Below, piece after piece: positions 62,001-62,754 of a DNA stretch of 64,000 bases. Under the pieces are notes generated by a model that saw nothing but the letters and a program-made list of their open reading frames with translations, did no database searches and was not told the DNA's origin. The position numbers and the translations under genes were made by a program. Every line of letters starts with the position of its first letter. The first letter of the stretch is position 1. The DNA lies in assembly GCF_023898315.1 (NCBI RefSeq), contig NC_064616.1, positions 706,085,389-706,149,388 on the forward strand. The letters are read 5' to 3'. Source of the DNA: Schistocerca nitens. Taxonomy: Eukaryota; Arthropoda; Insecta; Orthoptera; Acrididae.

Positions 62001-62415
62001 GCAGACATATTGGTCTTTAAATATGTCTGCTTGTGTCTGTATATGTATGGATGGATATTTTTCCTACGTGGAATGTTCCCCTCTATTATAACCATATCAT
62101 TAATTTAGACTTCATAGTTAATCACATATGCATAACAATTTTGCAGAACTATTATTTTTATTGATAATCATTATAATTAAGAAAAAAATCATGAAATGTG
62201 TAAGGAATAATTACAAGTATATTCAGAATTGAAACAAAAGATTACCTTAACTTCTAGGGCAAAATGTCCACCAGACTCGATAGTTTCTCCATCCTTGGTC
62301 CATGTTATTCTTGGTTTAGGGTGACCAGTGAAAGGTATTTTAATGACCACATTTTCTCCTTTGTCAAAGAATGCTGAATCTCTGAATCGCGGTGGAACAT
62401 TAAGCTTTGGTGGTG
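4820..62415 (-). CDS. bt: Twitchin (bent/unc-22-like giant muscle kinase), C-terminal part, 22 coding exons
   Basis: Twitchin is a giant sarcomeric protein of invertebrate muscle; its C-terminal kinase is autoinhibited and thought to respond to stretch. I joined 22 coding exons between 62415 and 5815, all bounded by GT and AG on the minus strand, with codon phases agreeing at every junction. They encode 1222 residues. Domain order: Ig (exons 1-2), FN3 (3), linker (4), kinase (5-9), Ig (10), Ig (11-12), Ser-rich linker (13-15), Ig (16-17), Ig (18-19), Ig (20-21, ending in 22). Five Ig domains after the kinase fit twitchin rather than vertebrate MLCK or titin. The kinase has GTGAFGVV, FAAKF, HLD, DFG and APE motifs. 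The upstream exons of the gene are outside the window. A related fly gene, Strn-Mlck, is a weaker alternative. Family identity is strong; the symbol follows the fly orthologue. Confidence 0.93.
4830..4940 (-). other. bt: Probable spliced 3' UTR exon of twitchin
   Basis: The minus strand has a strong acceptor (ttttctttttcag) just before 4940, in line with the donor after the stop codon at 5772. An AATAAA poly(A) signal (plus-strand tttatt) lies at 4846-4851, so the message could end near 4820-4835. Further AT-rich sequence below 4820 could carry alternative ends. Confidence 0.5.
5070..5196 (+). repeat. G19 homopolymer followed by GGGAGA-type purine tract
   Basis: Nineteen consecutive G at 5070-5088, then about 108 bp made almost only of G and A (gggagaggg units). 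It lies in the putative 3' UTR intron of twitchin, so the transcript strand is a long polypyrimidine tract about 130 nt upstream of the acceptor at 4941. The plus strand could form G-quadruplexes. Confidence 0.95.
5773..6017 (-). CDS. bt: Twitchin exon 21-22: last coding exon with stop codon
   Basis: Coding part 5815-6017: VTWLKDGKPVDEQSSNYQF, IMDGKKKFKFEIVKCTSLD, VGQYTAKAVGKKGETTAAFA, LNVCPPGEL, stop TGA at 5815-5817. The F-strand Cys position is Ala (YTAKA), known for the last twitchin Ig. The first codon is split with exon 15533-15646 (acceptor ttttacag). The exon continues 42 nt past the stop to a GAG|gtaatt donor at 5772, implying a spliced 3' UTR. With this exon the window holds 22 exons if the UTR exon is counted as coding-gene exon 22. 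Confidence 0.92.
6809..7063 (-). mobile_element. tRNA-headed SINE, copy 2, with 9-bp target duplication
   Basis: Same family and orientation as 3338-3574. The minus-strand head reads gcttagctaagtggtaatg (A box) and ggttcgactcc (B box). The shared body includes the ggccgggaggcccc and gatgatgag blocks. It is flanked by tgcaatatt at 6800-6808 and 7064-7072. It lies in the 9.5-kb twitchin intron. Confidence 0.88.
7680..9860 (+). pseudogene. Decayed non-LTR retrotransposon (Jockey/CR1-like LINE)
   Basis: The clearest part is 8622-8906, with SSGIDGIPDFLIKECI, GTFPDYLKIAKVIPIHKK, matching the RT finger region of Jockey-type LINEs. Further on come LNLSKAFDILNN (about 9020-9060) and SGVPQQSILAP (about 9220-9260), the catalytic and QG motifs in damaged form. 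Weak endonuclease-like pieces precede it (HKNGGTVVLMK near 7770). Many stops and frame changes. It is antisense to twitchin. Confidence 0.68.
10041..10087 (+). repeat. (GT)n microsatellite
   Basis: About 23 uninterrupted GT units, with GT/GC-rich flanks to 10110. Intronic. Confidence 0.97.
10110..11449. other. Intron sequence without recognised features
   Basis: AT-rich, with no frame longer than 75 codons that resembles a known protein and no inverted or direct repeat I could see. Confidence 0.5.
11490..13494 (-). pseudogene. RTE LINE reverse transcriptase, mostly open
   Basis: Open from about 13494 to a TAG at 11768-11770 (561 codons from the first ATG). Motifs: IIIPIAKKAGVDRCENYRTV, FGFRRNVGTCEAI, AFVDKAFDNVDW, VRQGCSLSPMLFSLYIEQ. 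The active-site box reads ITNDIV, so the first of the paired aspartates is Asn. After the stop the frame continues through a second TAG (about 11590) to RVAWRAASNQSLDGRP next to the tail. Sense to twitchin. Confidence 0.87.
13495..14451 (-). pseudogene. RTE LINE endonuclease domain, interrupted
   Basis: AP-endonuclease-like frame: GPWNVRSLNRAGRLENLKRE, IVGISEVQWQ (catalytic Glu), LIVTGDWNLIVG and the C-terminal DTDHNLLVMN. An in-frame TAA at 14023-14025 cuts it in two, and a frame change near 13495 separates it from the RT. Database hits of this domain are often mislabelled craniofacial development protein 2; it is a transposon domain. Confidence 0.85.
14771..15532. other. Intron sequence without recognised features
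   Basis: One plus-strand frame of 125 codons (14967-15344) resembles nothing I know and crosses AT-rich intron sequence; probably chance. Confidence 0.45.
15533..15646 (-). CDS. bt: Twitchin exon 20: first half of the last Ig domain
   Basis: VPNEEPKSPVFKTFPQSATV, QEGESVRFECETEKVPVK. It has the A-A'-B strands with the first Ig cysteine (RFECE). Acceptor tgtttcag, donor gtaaac, phase 1 at both ends. It stands alone between introns of 9.5 and 11.5 kb. Confidence 0.9.
15647..16095. other. Intron sequence without recognised features
   Basis: AT-rich intron between exon 15533-15646 and the solo LTR. No motif seen. Confidence 0.5.
16101..16577 (+). mobile_element. Solo LTR with 5-bp target duplication
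   Basis: A 477-bp GC-richer block beginning tgtggtgtc and ending cacaaca (TG...CA), flanked by aaaac at 16096-16100 and 16578-16582. No internal retroelement sequence is attached, so it is what remains after LTR-LTR recombination. It shows no similarity to the LTRs of the neighbouring element at 16940. The orientation is inferred from the placement of T-rich and poly(A)-like sequence. Confidence 0.82.
16583..16934. other. Intron sequence between two LTR insertions
   Basis: AT-rich; nothing recognised. Confidence 0.5.
16940..17185 (+). repeat. 5' LTR of the Gypsy element
   Basis: 246 bp, ends in ttataaca. Its first bases read TTTTGTGACTC, where the 3' LTR has TGTTGTTACTC, so the terminal TG is mutated here. 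Matches 21538-21783 closely over its full length. Confidence 0.94.
17188..17204 (+). other. Primer-binding site matching tRNA-Ser(GCT)
   Basis: tggcgacgaggatggga, two bases after the 5' LTR. It is complementary over 17 nt to the 3' end of animal tRNA-Ser(GCT) including CCA, as I recall that tRNA (its 3' end reads CCCATCCTCGTCG). Confidence 0.82.
17238..18150 (+). pseudogene. Gypsy gag with two zinc knuckles, frameshifted
   Basis: Opens at ATG 17238 (MATVEQLLQNLLEQ). A capsid-like part follows (FPPYDETAEDWSDFEKHL, then a Ty3-type matrix/capsid helix region). A frame change near 17663 moves the reading to another frame, which continues through an in-frame TGA at 18044-18046. Just after it are two CCHC knuckles (CLRCFTEHSRDDC and CHNCRKKGHVSSVC). 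This protein would package the element RNA; it cannot be made intact from this copy. Confidence 0.88.
18151..20735 (+). pseudogene. Gypsy pol: protease, RT, RNase H, integrase, disabled
   Basis: Protease site MQVDTGSAATII (about 18277). A frame change at the T run near 18600-18612 precedes the RT. RT: LPVTSSEWFSPVV, then a TAG at 18928-18930 just before YFSKIDLSEAYHQ. The active-site box is YMDNIV, so the last aspartate is lost. RNase H: LATDASQYGVGAVLAH, QKYSQIEKEALAI, LVTDHKPLV. Integrase: HHCC finger (GHWGVSRTKS ... CGPCAS), HADFAGPF and SDNGPQF with the first two catalytic Asp. A short deletion near 20690 shifts the frame before the third catalytic residue. Confidence 0.92.
20736..21522 (+). 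pseudogene. Gypsy integrase C-terminus and Pro-rich tail
   Basis: Continues the integrase in a different frame: FLASYRFTPMGDHSPAELLH, then DLVWVQGYGRRPKWSPGRIL, a GPY/F-like C-terminal domain, and VRHLDQLRPR. A Pro/Ser/Thr-rich extension follows with a repeated PMSPVIST unit. This frame is open to the 3' LTR. Confidence 0.85.
21523..21537 (+). other. Polypurine tract
   Basis: caaagtggggaaaag immediately before the 3' LTR; the plus-strand priming site of the element. Confidence 0.85.
21538..21783 (+). repeat. 3' LTR of the Gypsy element
   Basis: 246 bp, starts tgttgttactcgc and ends gttataaca, keeping the canonical TG...CA ends. Followed by the caagc target duplication. Confidence 0.95.
21789..22365. 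other. Intron sequence without recognised features
   Basis: AT-rich; no coding similarity or repeat structure seen. Confidence 0.5.
22366..22570. repeat. Old dispersed repeat resembling an orthopteran SINE or LINE end
   Basis: Contains blocks (gactcagccttgtgaagcc, tgaggagcaactcaactga, gtgctgaccacatggcc, atgatatgatggtcagttgg) that I recognise as a common diverged orthopteran repeat. Class and exact ends are uncertain; recognition is from memory only. Confidence 0.45.
22571..23348. other. Intron sequence without recognised features
   Basis: AT-rich, no similarity recognised. Confidence 0.5.
23349..25678 (+). mobile_element. Decayed Tc1-like DNA transposon, split by a LINE
   Basis: Left end cactgtctaacagaagtgaag and right end cttcagttttttgtcaggca form diverged inverted repeats next to TA. 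The left piece (23349-23690) carries the 5' region; the right piece (about 24656-25678) carries remnants of a Tc1 transposase: a TPAV-like central part, a damaged DDE-region (near 25250) and a PIEHM-type motif near 25350. Stops occur throughout. The LINE at 23691-24655 lies in between on the other strand. Non-functional. Confidence 0.72.
23691..24655 (-). mobile_element. 5'-truncated LINE (CR1/Jockey-like RT), nested in the Tc1 element
   Basis: Minus-strand RT frame: TQHVILNGE, ASVPQGSVIGPFLFTIYIND, LRLFADDAVVYRE (intact catalytic box), WCREWQLNLNVDKCNVLQ, NYLGVGIRSDLKWNDHI, LEYCSPVCDPYQ. The tail ends in ATGTAG-type units (plus strand tctacatatacatctacat). The same family recurs at 62755-63975. 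The first 28 or so codons of its open frame are really antisense Tc1 sequence. Sense to twitchin. Confidence 0.87.
25690..26720 (-). pseudogene. Very old LINE relic
   Basis: Reading the minus strand gives scattered pieces in the order of a Jockey-type RT: a palm-like FDYVCHDTLLQKLQ (about 26200-26240), then a C-terminal part similar to the region around 51600. All frames are broken. It starts right after the Tc1 right end. Confidence 0.45.
26721..27148. other. Intron sequence without recognised features
   Basis: AT-rich; ends at the donor of exon 27149-27346. Confidence 0.5.
27149..27346 (-). CDS. bt: Twitchin exon 19: second half of post-kinase Ig 4
   Basis: Not visible as an ATG-led frame. 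Encodes GAKKFDVIWLHNNKEIKPSK, DFEYTNEANIYKLNIAEIFP, EDSGTYTCEAFNDAGESF, SSCTLVVL. Core Trp and the DSGTYTC motif are intact. Acceptor gttacag, donor gtaagt, phase 1 at both ends. The short 423-bp intron to exon 18 has kept free of transposons. Confidence 0.92.
27770..27892 (-). CDS. bt: Twitchin exon 18: first half of post-kinase Ig 4
   Basis: MESAAGAKSKGGDSAPKIVS, HLESAYVKDGEPVTLSCRII. The apparent ATG start is internal: the acceptor gatttcag leaves CA, which completes a Pro codon with the previous exon. The first Ig Cys is in TLSCRI. Donor gtaagt, phase 1 at both ends. Confidence 0.9.
28029..28096 (+). repeat. (GT)n microsatellite
   Basis: About 34 pure GT units, 133 bp upstream (transcript sense) ... 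of nothing coding: it lies in the intron just beyond exon 27770-27892. Confidence 0.97.
28097..29518. other. Intron sequence without recognised features
   Basis: AT-rich; no frame with recognisable similarity. Confidence 0.5.
29521..30701 (+). mobile_element. Tc1-like DNA transposon with decayed transposase
   Basis: Bounded by TA and diverged inverted ends (left cactgaaccaccgaagaaac, right ctttggctcttcattgtg). The transposase relic reads in pieces: a paired-like HTH (GHNISEVAMKWGFSRMTIS), DDWKDVAWSDESHF, GGSVMVWRMCSW and the last catalytic region (HQDNVTPHTSRNATEWLQEH, then DSPDINITEHIWDAL, 30283-30567). Several stops. Antisense to twitchin. Confidence 0.82.
30702..31199. other. Intron sequence between two Tc1 relics
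   Basis: No recognised element or frame. Confidence 0.45.
31200..32150 (+). pseudogene. Second Tc1-like transposon relic
   Basis: Left end includes aaaagtatcctgacatc, a typical Tc1 terminal string. Internal pieces: MTAKLRPDRARMLTD (near 31490), HWTVDDGK and IWRDESMLSLWQSD (near 31750-31810). Many stops. The right terminus was not found, so the end coordinate is approximate. Confidence 0.6.
32690..32775 (-). repeat. tRNA-like SINE head
   Basis: On the minus strand gatggtgtaatggttaaggc matches a tRNA A-box region and ggttccgttcc a B box, at tRNA-like spacing. The body below 32690 is diverged. Not a real tRNA gene: no foldable acceptor stem. Confidence 0.55.
32776..34050. other. Intron sequence without recognised features
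   Basis: AT-rich. A plus-strand frame at 33450-33707 has a hydrophobic start but no recognised homology. Confidence 0.5.
34055..35217 (-). pseudogene. Third Tc1-like transposon, decayed, minus strand
   Basis: Ends are inverted around an acattatga-type string (left cacattatgaccacc, right ctcataatgttttggctc). On the minus strand 34920-35123 holds an HTH-like segment (GQIVMAWQLEMTISEIAKLV) expected at a Tc1 transposase N-terminus. The rest is broken. Sense to twitchin. Confidence 0.65.
35462..35618 (-). CDS. bt: Twitchin exon 17: second half of post-kinase Ig 3
   Basis: TLTSSDIIDLKYKGGIASL then TINEVFPEDEGEYCCEATNS, IGTAKTKCKLKVK: the E-F-G strands with the YxC cysteine. Acceptor atttgcag, donor gtaagt, out in phase 1. 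The motif INEVFPEDEG is characteristic of twitchin and related titin-like Ig domains. Confidence 0.91.
36111..36143 (-). mobile_element. 33-bp retroposed fragment with 11-bp target duplication
   Basis: The block ctcaaaatggttcaaatggc plus tctgagcactatg is the 3' end (minus orientation) of a very common orthopteran retroposon, as I remember it. It is flanked by tgcaacatggg at 36100-36110 and 36144-36154. In the twitchin intron between exons 35462-35618 and 36939-37084. Confidence 0.75.
36939..37084 (-). CDS. bt: Twitchin exon 16: first half of post-kinase Ig 3
   Basis: Gives LPPDDSLMCAPAFTKKLEDL, then HLQLSCTVTGDPDPQITWSK and NGE. It carries the first Ig cysteine and core Trp. Acceptor atttcag, donor gtaaga, phase 1 in and 0 out. 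The Trp-bearing half joins exon 35462-35618. Confidence 0.91.
37085..38160. other. Intron sequence without recognised features
   Basis: AT-rich; nothing recognised. Confidence 0.5.
38161..38446. repeat. Inverted pair of tRNA-like repeat ends
   Basis: The plus strand at 38341-38420 has a tRNA-like A box (cagtggttagcacacctg) and B box (ggttcaaatcc). The left end, 38161-38215, is a diverged inverted copy of the right end (both run from catatatgca through aaaattt to a B-box-like gattcaaac). The block directly abuts the RTE LINE tail. Confidence 0.6.
38712..38730 (+). repeat. C19 homopolymer
   Basis: Nineteen C inside the second RTE copy; the first copy has mixed sequence at this point. Confidence 0.95.
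38978..38996 (+). repeat. C19 homopolymer
   Basis: A second nineteen-C run 248 bp further on in the same RTE copy, again absent from the first copy. Confidence 0.95.
40766..41857. other. Intron sequence without recognised features
   Basis: AT-rich, up to the donor of exon 41858-42005. Confidence 0.5.
41858..42005 (-). CDS. bt: Twitchin exon 15: end of linker, SPSRSRSATKELI motif
   Basis: Encodes SAATIAMSASSSENK, then DKRVMKKYGSKLDATGSPSR and SRSATKELI. The SPSRSRSATKEL string before LPPDDSLMC is a conserved insect twitchin junction. Acceptor ttttttag, donor gtaagt, phase 0 in and 1 out. The ATG at its sixth or seventh codon is internal, not a start. Confidence 0.9.
42006..44116. other. Intron between exons 14 and 15
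   Basis: AT-rich. A 126-codon minus-strand frame at 42423-42803 has no recognised homology and no flanking splice logic; probably chance or an unrecognised relic. Confidence 0.5.
44117..44277 (-). CDS. bt: Twitchin exon 14: RYIEQP and Ser-rich linker
   Basis: Starts DRRYIEQPSRPTASPSV, a recognisable twitchin linker motif, then becomes Ser/Tyr-rich (YSSSDYRSSTSSSVKQSSTS) and ends SNYK. It has no Ig features and is probably disordered, with many possible phosphorylation sites. Acceptor tttgacag, donor gtatgt, phase 1 in and 0 out. Confidence 0.88.
44322..44747. repeat. TIR repeat with an internal tRNA-like segment
   Basis: Ends are inverted copies of about 30 bp (left acttcctggcagattaaaac, right gttttaatctggcatgaaat). 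Inside, the minus strand at 44352-44400 reads tggatagctcagtcagtaga, a tRNA-like (Lys-type) A-box region. A third partial copy of the end motif lies at 44582-44600. I recognise it as a widespread orthopteran repeat. Confidence 0.7.
44748..46055. other. Intron sequence without recognised features
   Basis: Very AT-rich, no coding similarity. Confidence 0.5.
46056..46111. repeat. Intronic inverted repeat, 26-bp arms, 4-nt loop
   Basis: Left arm 46056-46081, loop tgtg at 46082-46085, right arm 46086-46111; 24 of 26 positions pair, and the inner 13 (tttttagaccaga) are perfect. It lies about 180 nt downstream of the donor of twitchin exon 46293-46349. Confidence 0.9.
46293..46349 (-). CDS. bt: Twitchin exon 13: short linker exon
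   Basis: A 57-bp exon giving YGSTAEQTELANKLMYSG, matching the conserved T-x-EQ-x-ELA-x-x-L-YSG linker after the second post-kinase Ig in insect twitchins. Acceptor tgtcctag, donor gtaacc, phase 1 on both sides. An inverted repeat lies about 180 bp downstream in the intron (46056-46111). Confidence 0.88.
46350..47787. other. Intron between exons 12 and 13
   Basis: AT-rich; apart from the candidate microexon at 47295-47303 I see nothing in it. Confidence 0.5.
47295..47303 (-). CDS. bt: Candidate 9-nt microexon of twitchin
   Basis: On the minus strand a pyrimidine-rich tract ends in catccatag, followed by GAAAATGCG and the strong donor gtaagc. Nine bases keep the phase-1 frame and would insert Lys-Cys-Gly between the Ig end (VEG) and YGSTAEQ. 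The neighbouring exons join well without it, so it could only be optional. Short matches like this occur by chance. Confidence 0.3.
47788..47965 (-). CDS. bt: Twitchin exon 12: second half of post-kinase Ig 2
   Basis: Starts VKWYKDKRELSKYDYT (core Trp) and runs through VTMEIVDCKPEDSGKYRC (the DxGxYxC motif) to VATNIHGTDETSCVVIVE. Acceptor tctctttag, donor gtatgc, out in phase 1. The frame and Ig topology agree with exon 56228-56421 across an intron full of transposons. Confidence 0.92.
48480..50267. mobile_element. Non-autonomous element with about 70-bp terminal inverted repeats
   Basis: Left end 48480-48553 (gtcttgattgtaatagaaca ... accatcttcag) and right end 50200-50267 are inverted copies with roughly 85 percent identity. 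The 1.6-kb interior has no transposase-like frame; 49200-49390 contains a diverged tandem of about 80 bp. I found no clear target duplication. Confidence 0.75.
50787..53120 (-). mobile_element. 5'-truncated LINE with open reverse transcriptase
   Basis: A Jockey/CR1-type LINE lacking its endonuclease. Its tail is an AATAAA-rich A tract (plus-strand ttttattttatttatttt at about 50787-50812). The coding part is open and well preserved. It is in the 8.3-kb intron between the two halves of post-kinase Ig 2, sense to twitchin. The 5' edge near 53120 is approximate. Confidence 0.85.
51168..53095 (-). CDS. LINE reverse transcriptase, open frame of at least 613 codons
   Basis: Copies element RNA into DNA at the target site. 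Motifs in order: IIQSLKNKHSAGIDDISSKL, MKYAVVRPLYKAGDATNVSN, YRPISLLTTFSKVLEKALYN, QQFGFQKGVSIDNAIF, VLCDLSKAFDCVDH (first catalytic Asp), VPQGSVLGPLLFLIYVNDL, KFTMFADDTSIVV (paired Asp intact), KFLGVYVDSRLNWEHHV (thumb), then a C-terminal GIIFWGNTPAAKKI and IFNSLPNSIK. The frame continues upstream of the first ATG at 53009 to about 53095 without a stop, so 53009 is probably not the native start. The endonuclease is missing, so this copy cannot move alone. Confidence 0.87.
53121..53876. other. Intron sequence without recognised features
   Basis: AT-rich; no recognised element. Confidence 0.5.
53879..55308. mobile_element. Non-autonomous TIR element with CCGTATTTACTCG ends
   Basis: Perfect inverted ends of about 27 bp: left ccgtatttactcgaatctaa and right ttagattcgagtaaatacgg, each continuing into gccgca. 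Flanked by TA (53877-53878, 55309-55310), as for Tc1/mariner/pogo-type insertion. The motif cgaatctaagccgcac is repeated three times in the left 100 bp. The interior is non-coding, GC-richer than the intron, with a poly(T) run at 55066-55083. Confidence 0.88.
55311..55984. other. Intron sequence without recognised features
   Basis: AT-rich; leads to the CT/CA tract. Confidence 0.5.
55985..56089 (+). repeat. C9, (CT)n and (CA)n compound microsatellite
   Basis: Nine C, then CT repeats, then ACGC/CA-type units becoming pure CA to 56089. About 140 bp from the donor of twitchin exon 56228-56421. Confidence 0.96.
56228..56421 (-). CDS. bt: Twitchin exon 11: linker and first half of post-kinase Ig 2
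   Basis: No ATG-led frame shows this exon; it was found by reading back from the conserved peptide. It encodes PIPKEIPQYRPEVQPVRRR, then LSYALWQDERESAP and the A-B strands FTFHLRPRVMQIRQTCKLLC with the first Ig cysteine. Acceptor ctttccag, donor gtatga, phase 1 in and 0 out. The next exon is 8.3 kb away. Confidence 0.9.
56725..57015 (-). CDS. bt: Twitchin exon 10: first post-kinase Ig domain
   Basis: A full I-set Ig in one exon: DRRQAAPRFVIKPQSAFAYE, B-strand FYCRV, the Trp of TLTWYHNNAEL, and KLEDRGEYIIRAENHYG. The F-strand Cys is Ile here. In twitchin this domain follows the kinase regulatory segment directly. Phase 1 at both edges, so it is a skippable domain cassette. Confidence 0.92.
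57232..57458 (-). CDS. bt: Twitchin exon 9: end of kinase and C-terminal regulatory segment
   Basis: KRMTAHECLLHAWLTGD closes the kinase domain (invariant Arg of subdomain XI). After it come SSRYTNIRDKIRAKY, DWDAFILPIGRLAEYSSLR and DKYRIHDTSF, matching the autoinhibitory C-terminal extension that folds into the active site in twitchin. Donor gtaagt, out in phase 1. Confidence 0.92.
57603..57755 (-). CDS. bt: Twitchin exon 8: kinase C-lobe
   Basis: Encodes LSGLSPFAGDNDIETLKNV, then CDWDFDEEAF and the sub-domain XI segment DEGKDFIRRLLVKN. The donor is gtaagt after GA, so the glutamate codon is split with the next exon. The order and spacing match the twitchin/MLCK C-lobe. Confidence 0.93.
57867..58074 (-). 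CDS. bt: Twitchin exon 7: catalytic loop, DFG and APE motifs
   Basis: Completes the catalytic Asp (G|AT split codon) and gives DIKPENIMCQTRNS, the Mg-binding motif KLIDFGLATKL, the activation segment VVKISTGTAEFAAPEI (APE) and DMWAVGVLAYVL (alpha-F). No catalytic residue is missing, so the kinase is expected to be active rather than a pseudokinase. Enters phase 1, leaves phase 2. Confidence 0.94.
58331..58464 (-). CDS. bt: Twitchin exon 6: kinase hinge to alpha-E
   Basis: Encodes FLSGGELFERI, typical of the MLCK/titin kinase group, then EAEVINYMRQICEGVKHMH and ends at NIIHL plus the first base of the catalytic aspartate codon. The segment was not an ATG-initiated frame, so it is easy to miss. 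Donor gtaagc. The HLD form of the catalytic loop is usual for this kinase family. Confidence 0.92.
58765..59062 (-). CDS. bt: Twitchin exon 5: kinase N-lobe
   Basis: Starts VFDIYSKYVPQPVEI, a twitchin hallmark just before the kinase. It then gives YDYYDILEEIGTGAFGVV (glycine-rich loop), the ATP-anchoring lysine in IFAAKFIPV, the alpha-C glutamate in KKEIDIMNQL and the hinge region EDDDEMVLIFE. The first ATG in the open frame is internal (codon for an internal Met on the other side of the splice); the true edge is the acceptor at 59063-59065. Leaves in phase 2. Confidence 0.93.
59388..59453 (-). CDS. bt: Twitchin exon 4: N-terminal linker to the kinase
   Basis: A 66-bp exon encoding VDATGKKIRGQADG then KVSDYDQY. 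It links the FN3 domain to the kinase; in twitchin this N-terminal linker contributes to autoinhibition of the kinase. Both edges are phase 1, so skipping it would keep the frame and remove 22 residues. Donor gtatgt, acceptor cttgcag. Confidence 0.85.
59692..60018 (-). CDS. bt: Twitchin exon 3: fibronectin type III domain before the kinase
   Basis: A whole FN3 domain in one exon: DRPDPPRFVNAENIG, then LALSWQPPSWDGGSSI (the conserved Trp and DGGS turn), YLVEKRE, and GLSPGHEYEFRVYAEN (the L-P-G-Y core and RV-AEN signature). It ends with a basic stretch (KKIVRKKKYEG) leading to the kinase N-terminal linker. Entry and exit in phase 1. In twitchin this FN3 sits directly before the kinase and packs against it. 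Confidence 0.92.
60417..60930 (+). pseudogene. 5'-truncated mariner transposon, C-terminal transposase half
   Basis: Open frame from about 60417 to a stop at 60858-60860: TGAYYSSLLYRL, KVLFHHDNAPTQTS, HPPYSPDLSPSDYYLFPNLK. The second and third catalytic Asp (HDNAP and SPSDYY) are 34 residues apart, the D34D signature of mariner. The N-terminal DNA-binding half is absent. The 3' inverted end is near cttttcaaatgcccctcgta (60909-60928). In the intron between twitchin exons 2 and 3, antisense. Confidence 0.85.
61147..61264 (-). CDS. bt: Twitchin exon 2: second half of the pre-kinase Ig domain
   Basis: The exon opens with ERHAVLTIRDGSKLDSG and ends PYRIVAENDLGMD... leading to QIS. It carries the E-F-G strands of the Ig fold; the usual F-strand cysteine position reads Ile (YRIVAEN). 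Acceptor ttttttctag, donor gtaagc, out in phase 1. The 980-bp intron upstream holds the palindromic repeat at 61750-62095. Confidence 0.88.
61750..62095. repeat. Palindromic dispersed repeat with perfect 26-bp arms
   Basis: A left part (61750-62010: caggaaagaggggaaggaga, atcccgggagcggaaagact, CA-rich) meets an inverted short copy of its own end. The arms 61985-62010 and 62021-62046 are perfectly complementary over 26 bp around a 10-nt loop (tggtctttaa). I recognise the left part as a common orthopteran repeat. Confidence 0.7.
62246..62415 (-). CDS. bt: Twitchin exon 1 of the window: first half of the pre-kinase Ig domain
   Basis: Acceptor after a pyrimidine-rich tract ending in cag at 62416-62418; donor gtaatc. 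It enters with one base of a split codon and leaves in phase 0. The peptide holds APPKLNVPPRF, then the Ig core PRITWTKDGE. The B-strand cysteine is replaced (VVIKIPF), as in many twitchin I-set domains. It joins exon 61147-61264 to finish the fold. The preceding exon is beyond the window. Confidence 0.88.
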
Positions 62416-62754
62416 CTGAAGGAGAAGAAAAAAGACAAAATGTTGTCAAAACATATTATGGATGCATGCATTCATACAACAAAGAGACAGTTATACTTCA
62501 AAGTTAAATAAACCAATTCATGCTTCAGATATCACTTTGAAAAAATTAACAGTTCTTAAAAATATGTCAAAATCTTAACTTCTAGAGAAAAAAAATGGAA
62601 TGTCATACAAGAATGAAACTAGGTACATTTCTACAAAATCTTCACATGTTTGTGCCAAGGTGTCTTCTTATCTTTATGGTTACATCTTGGTCATTCTGGA
62701 AGAGAAATAACTGGGGGTTTTCATGGGTACTTCAGCAACTCTTTTTTGTTATTT

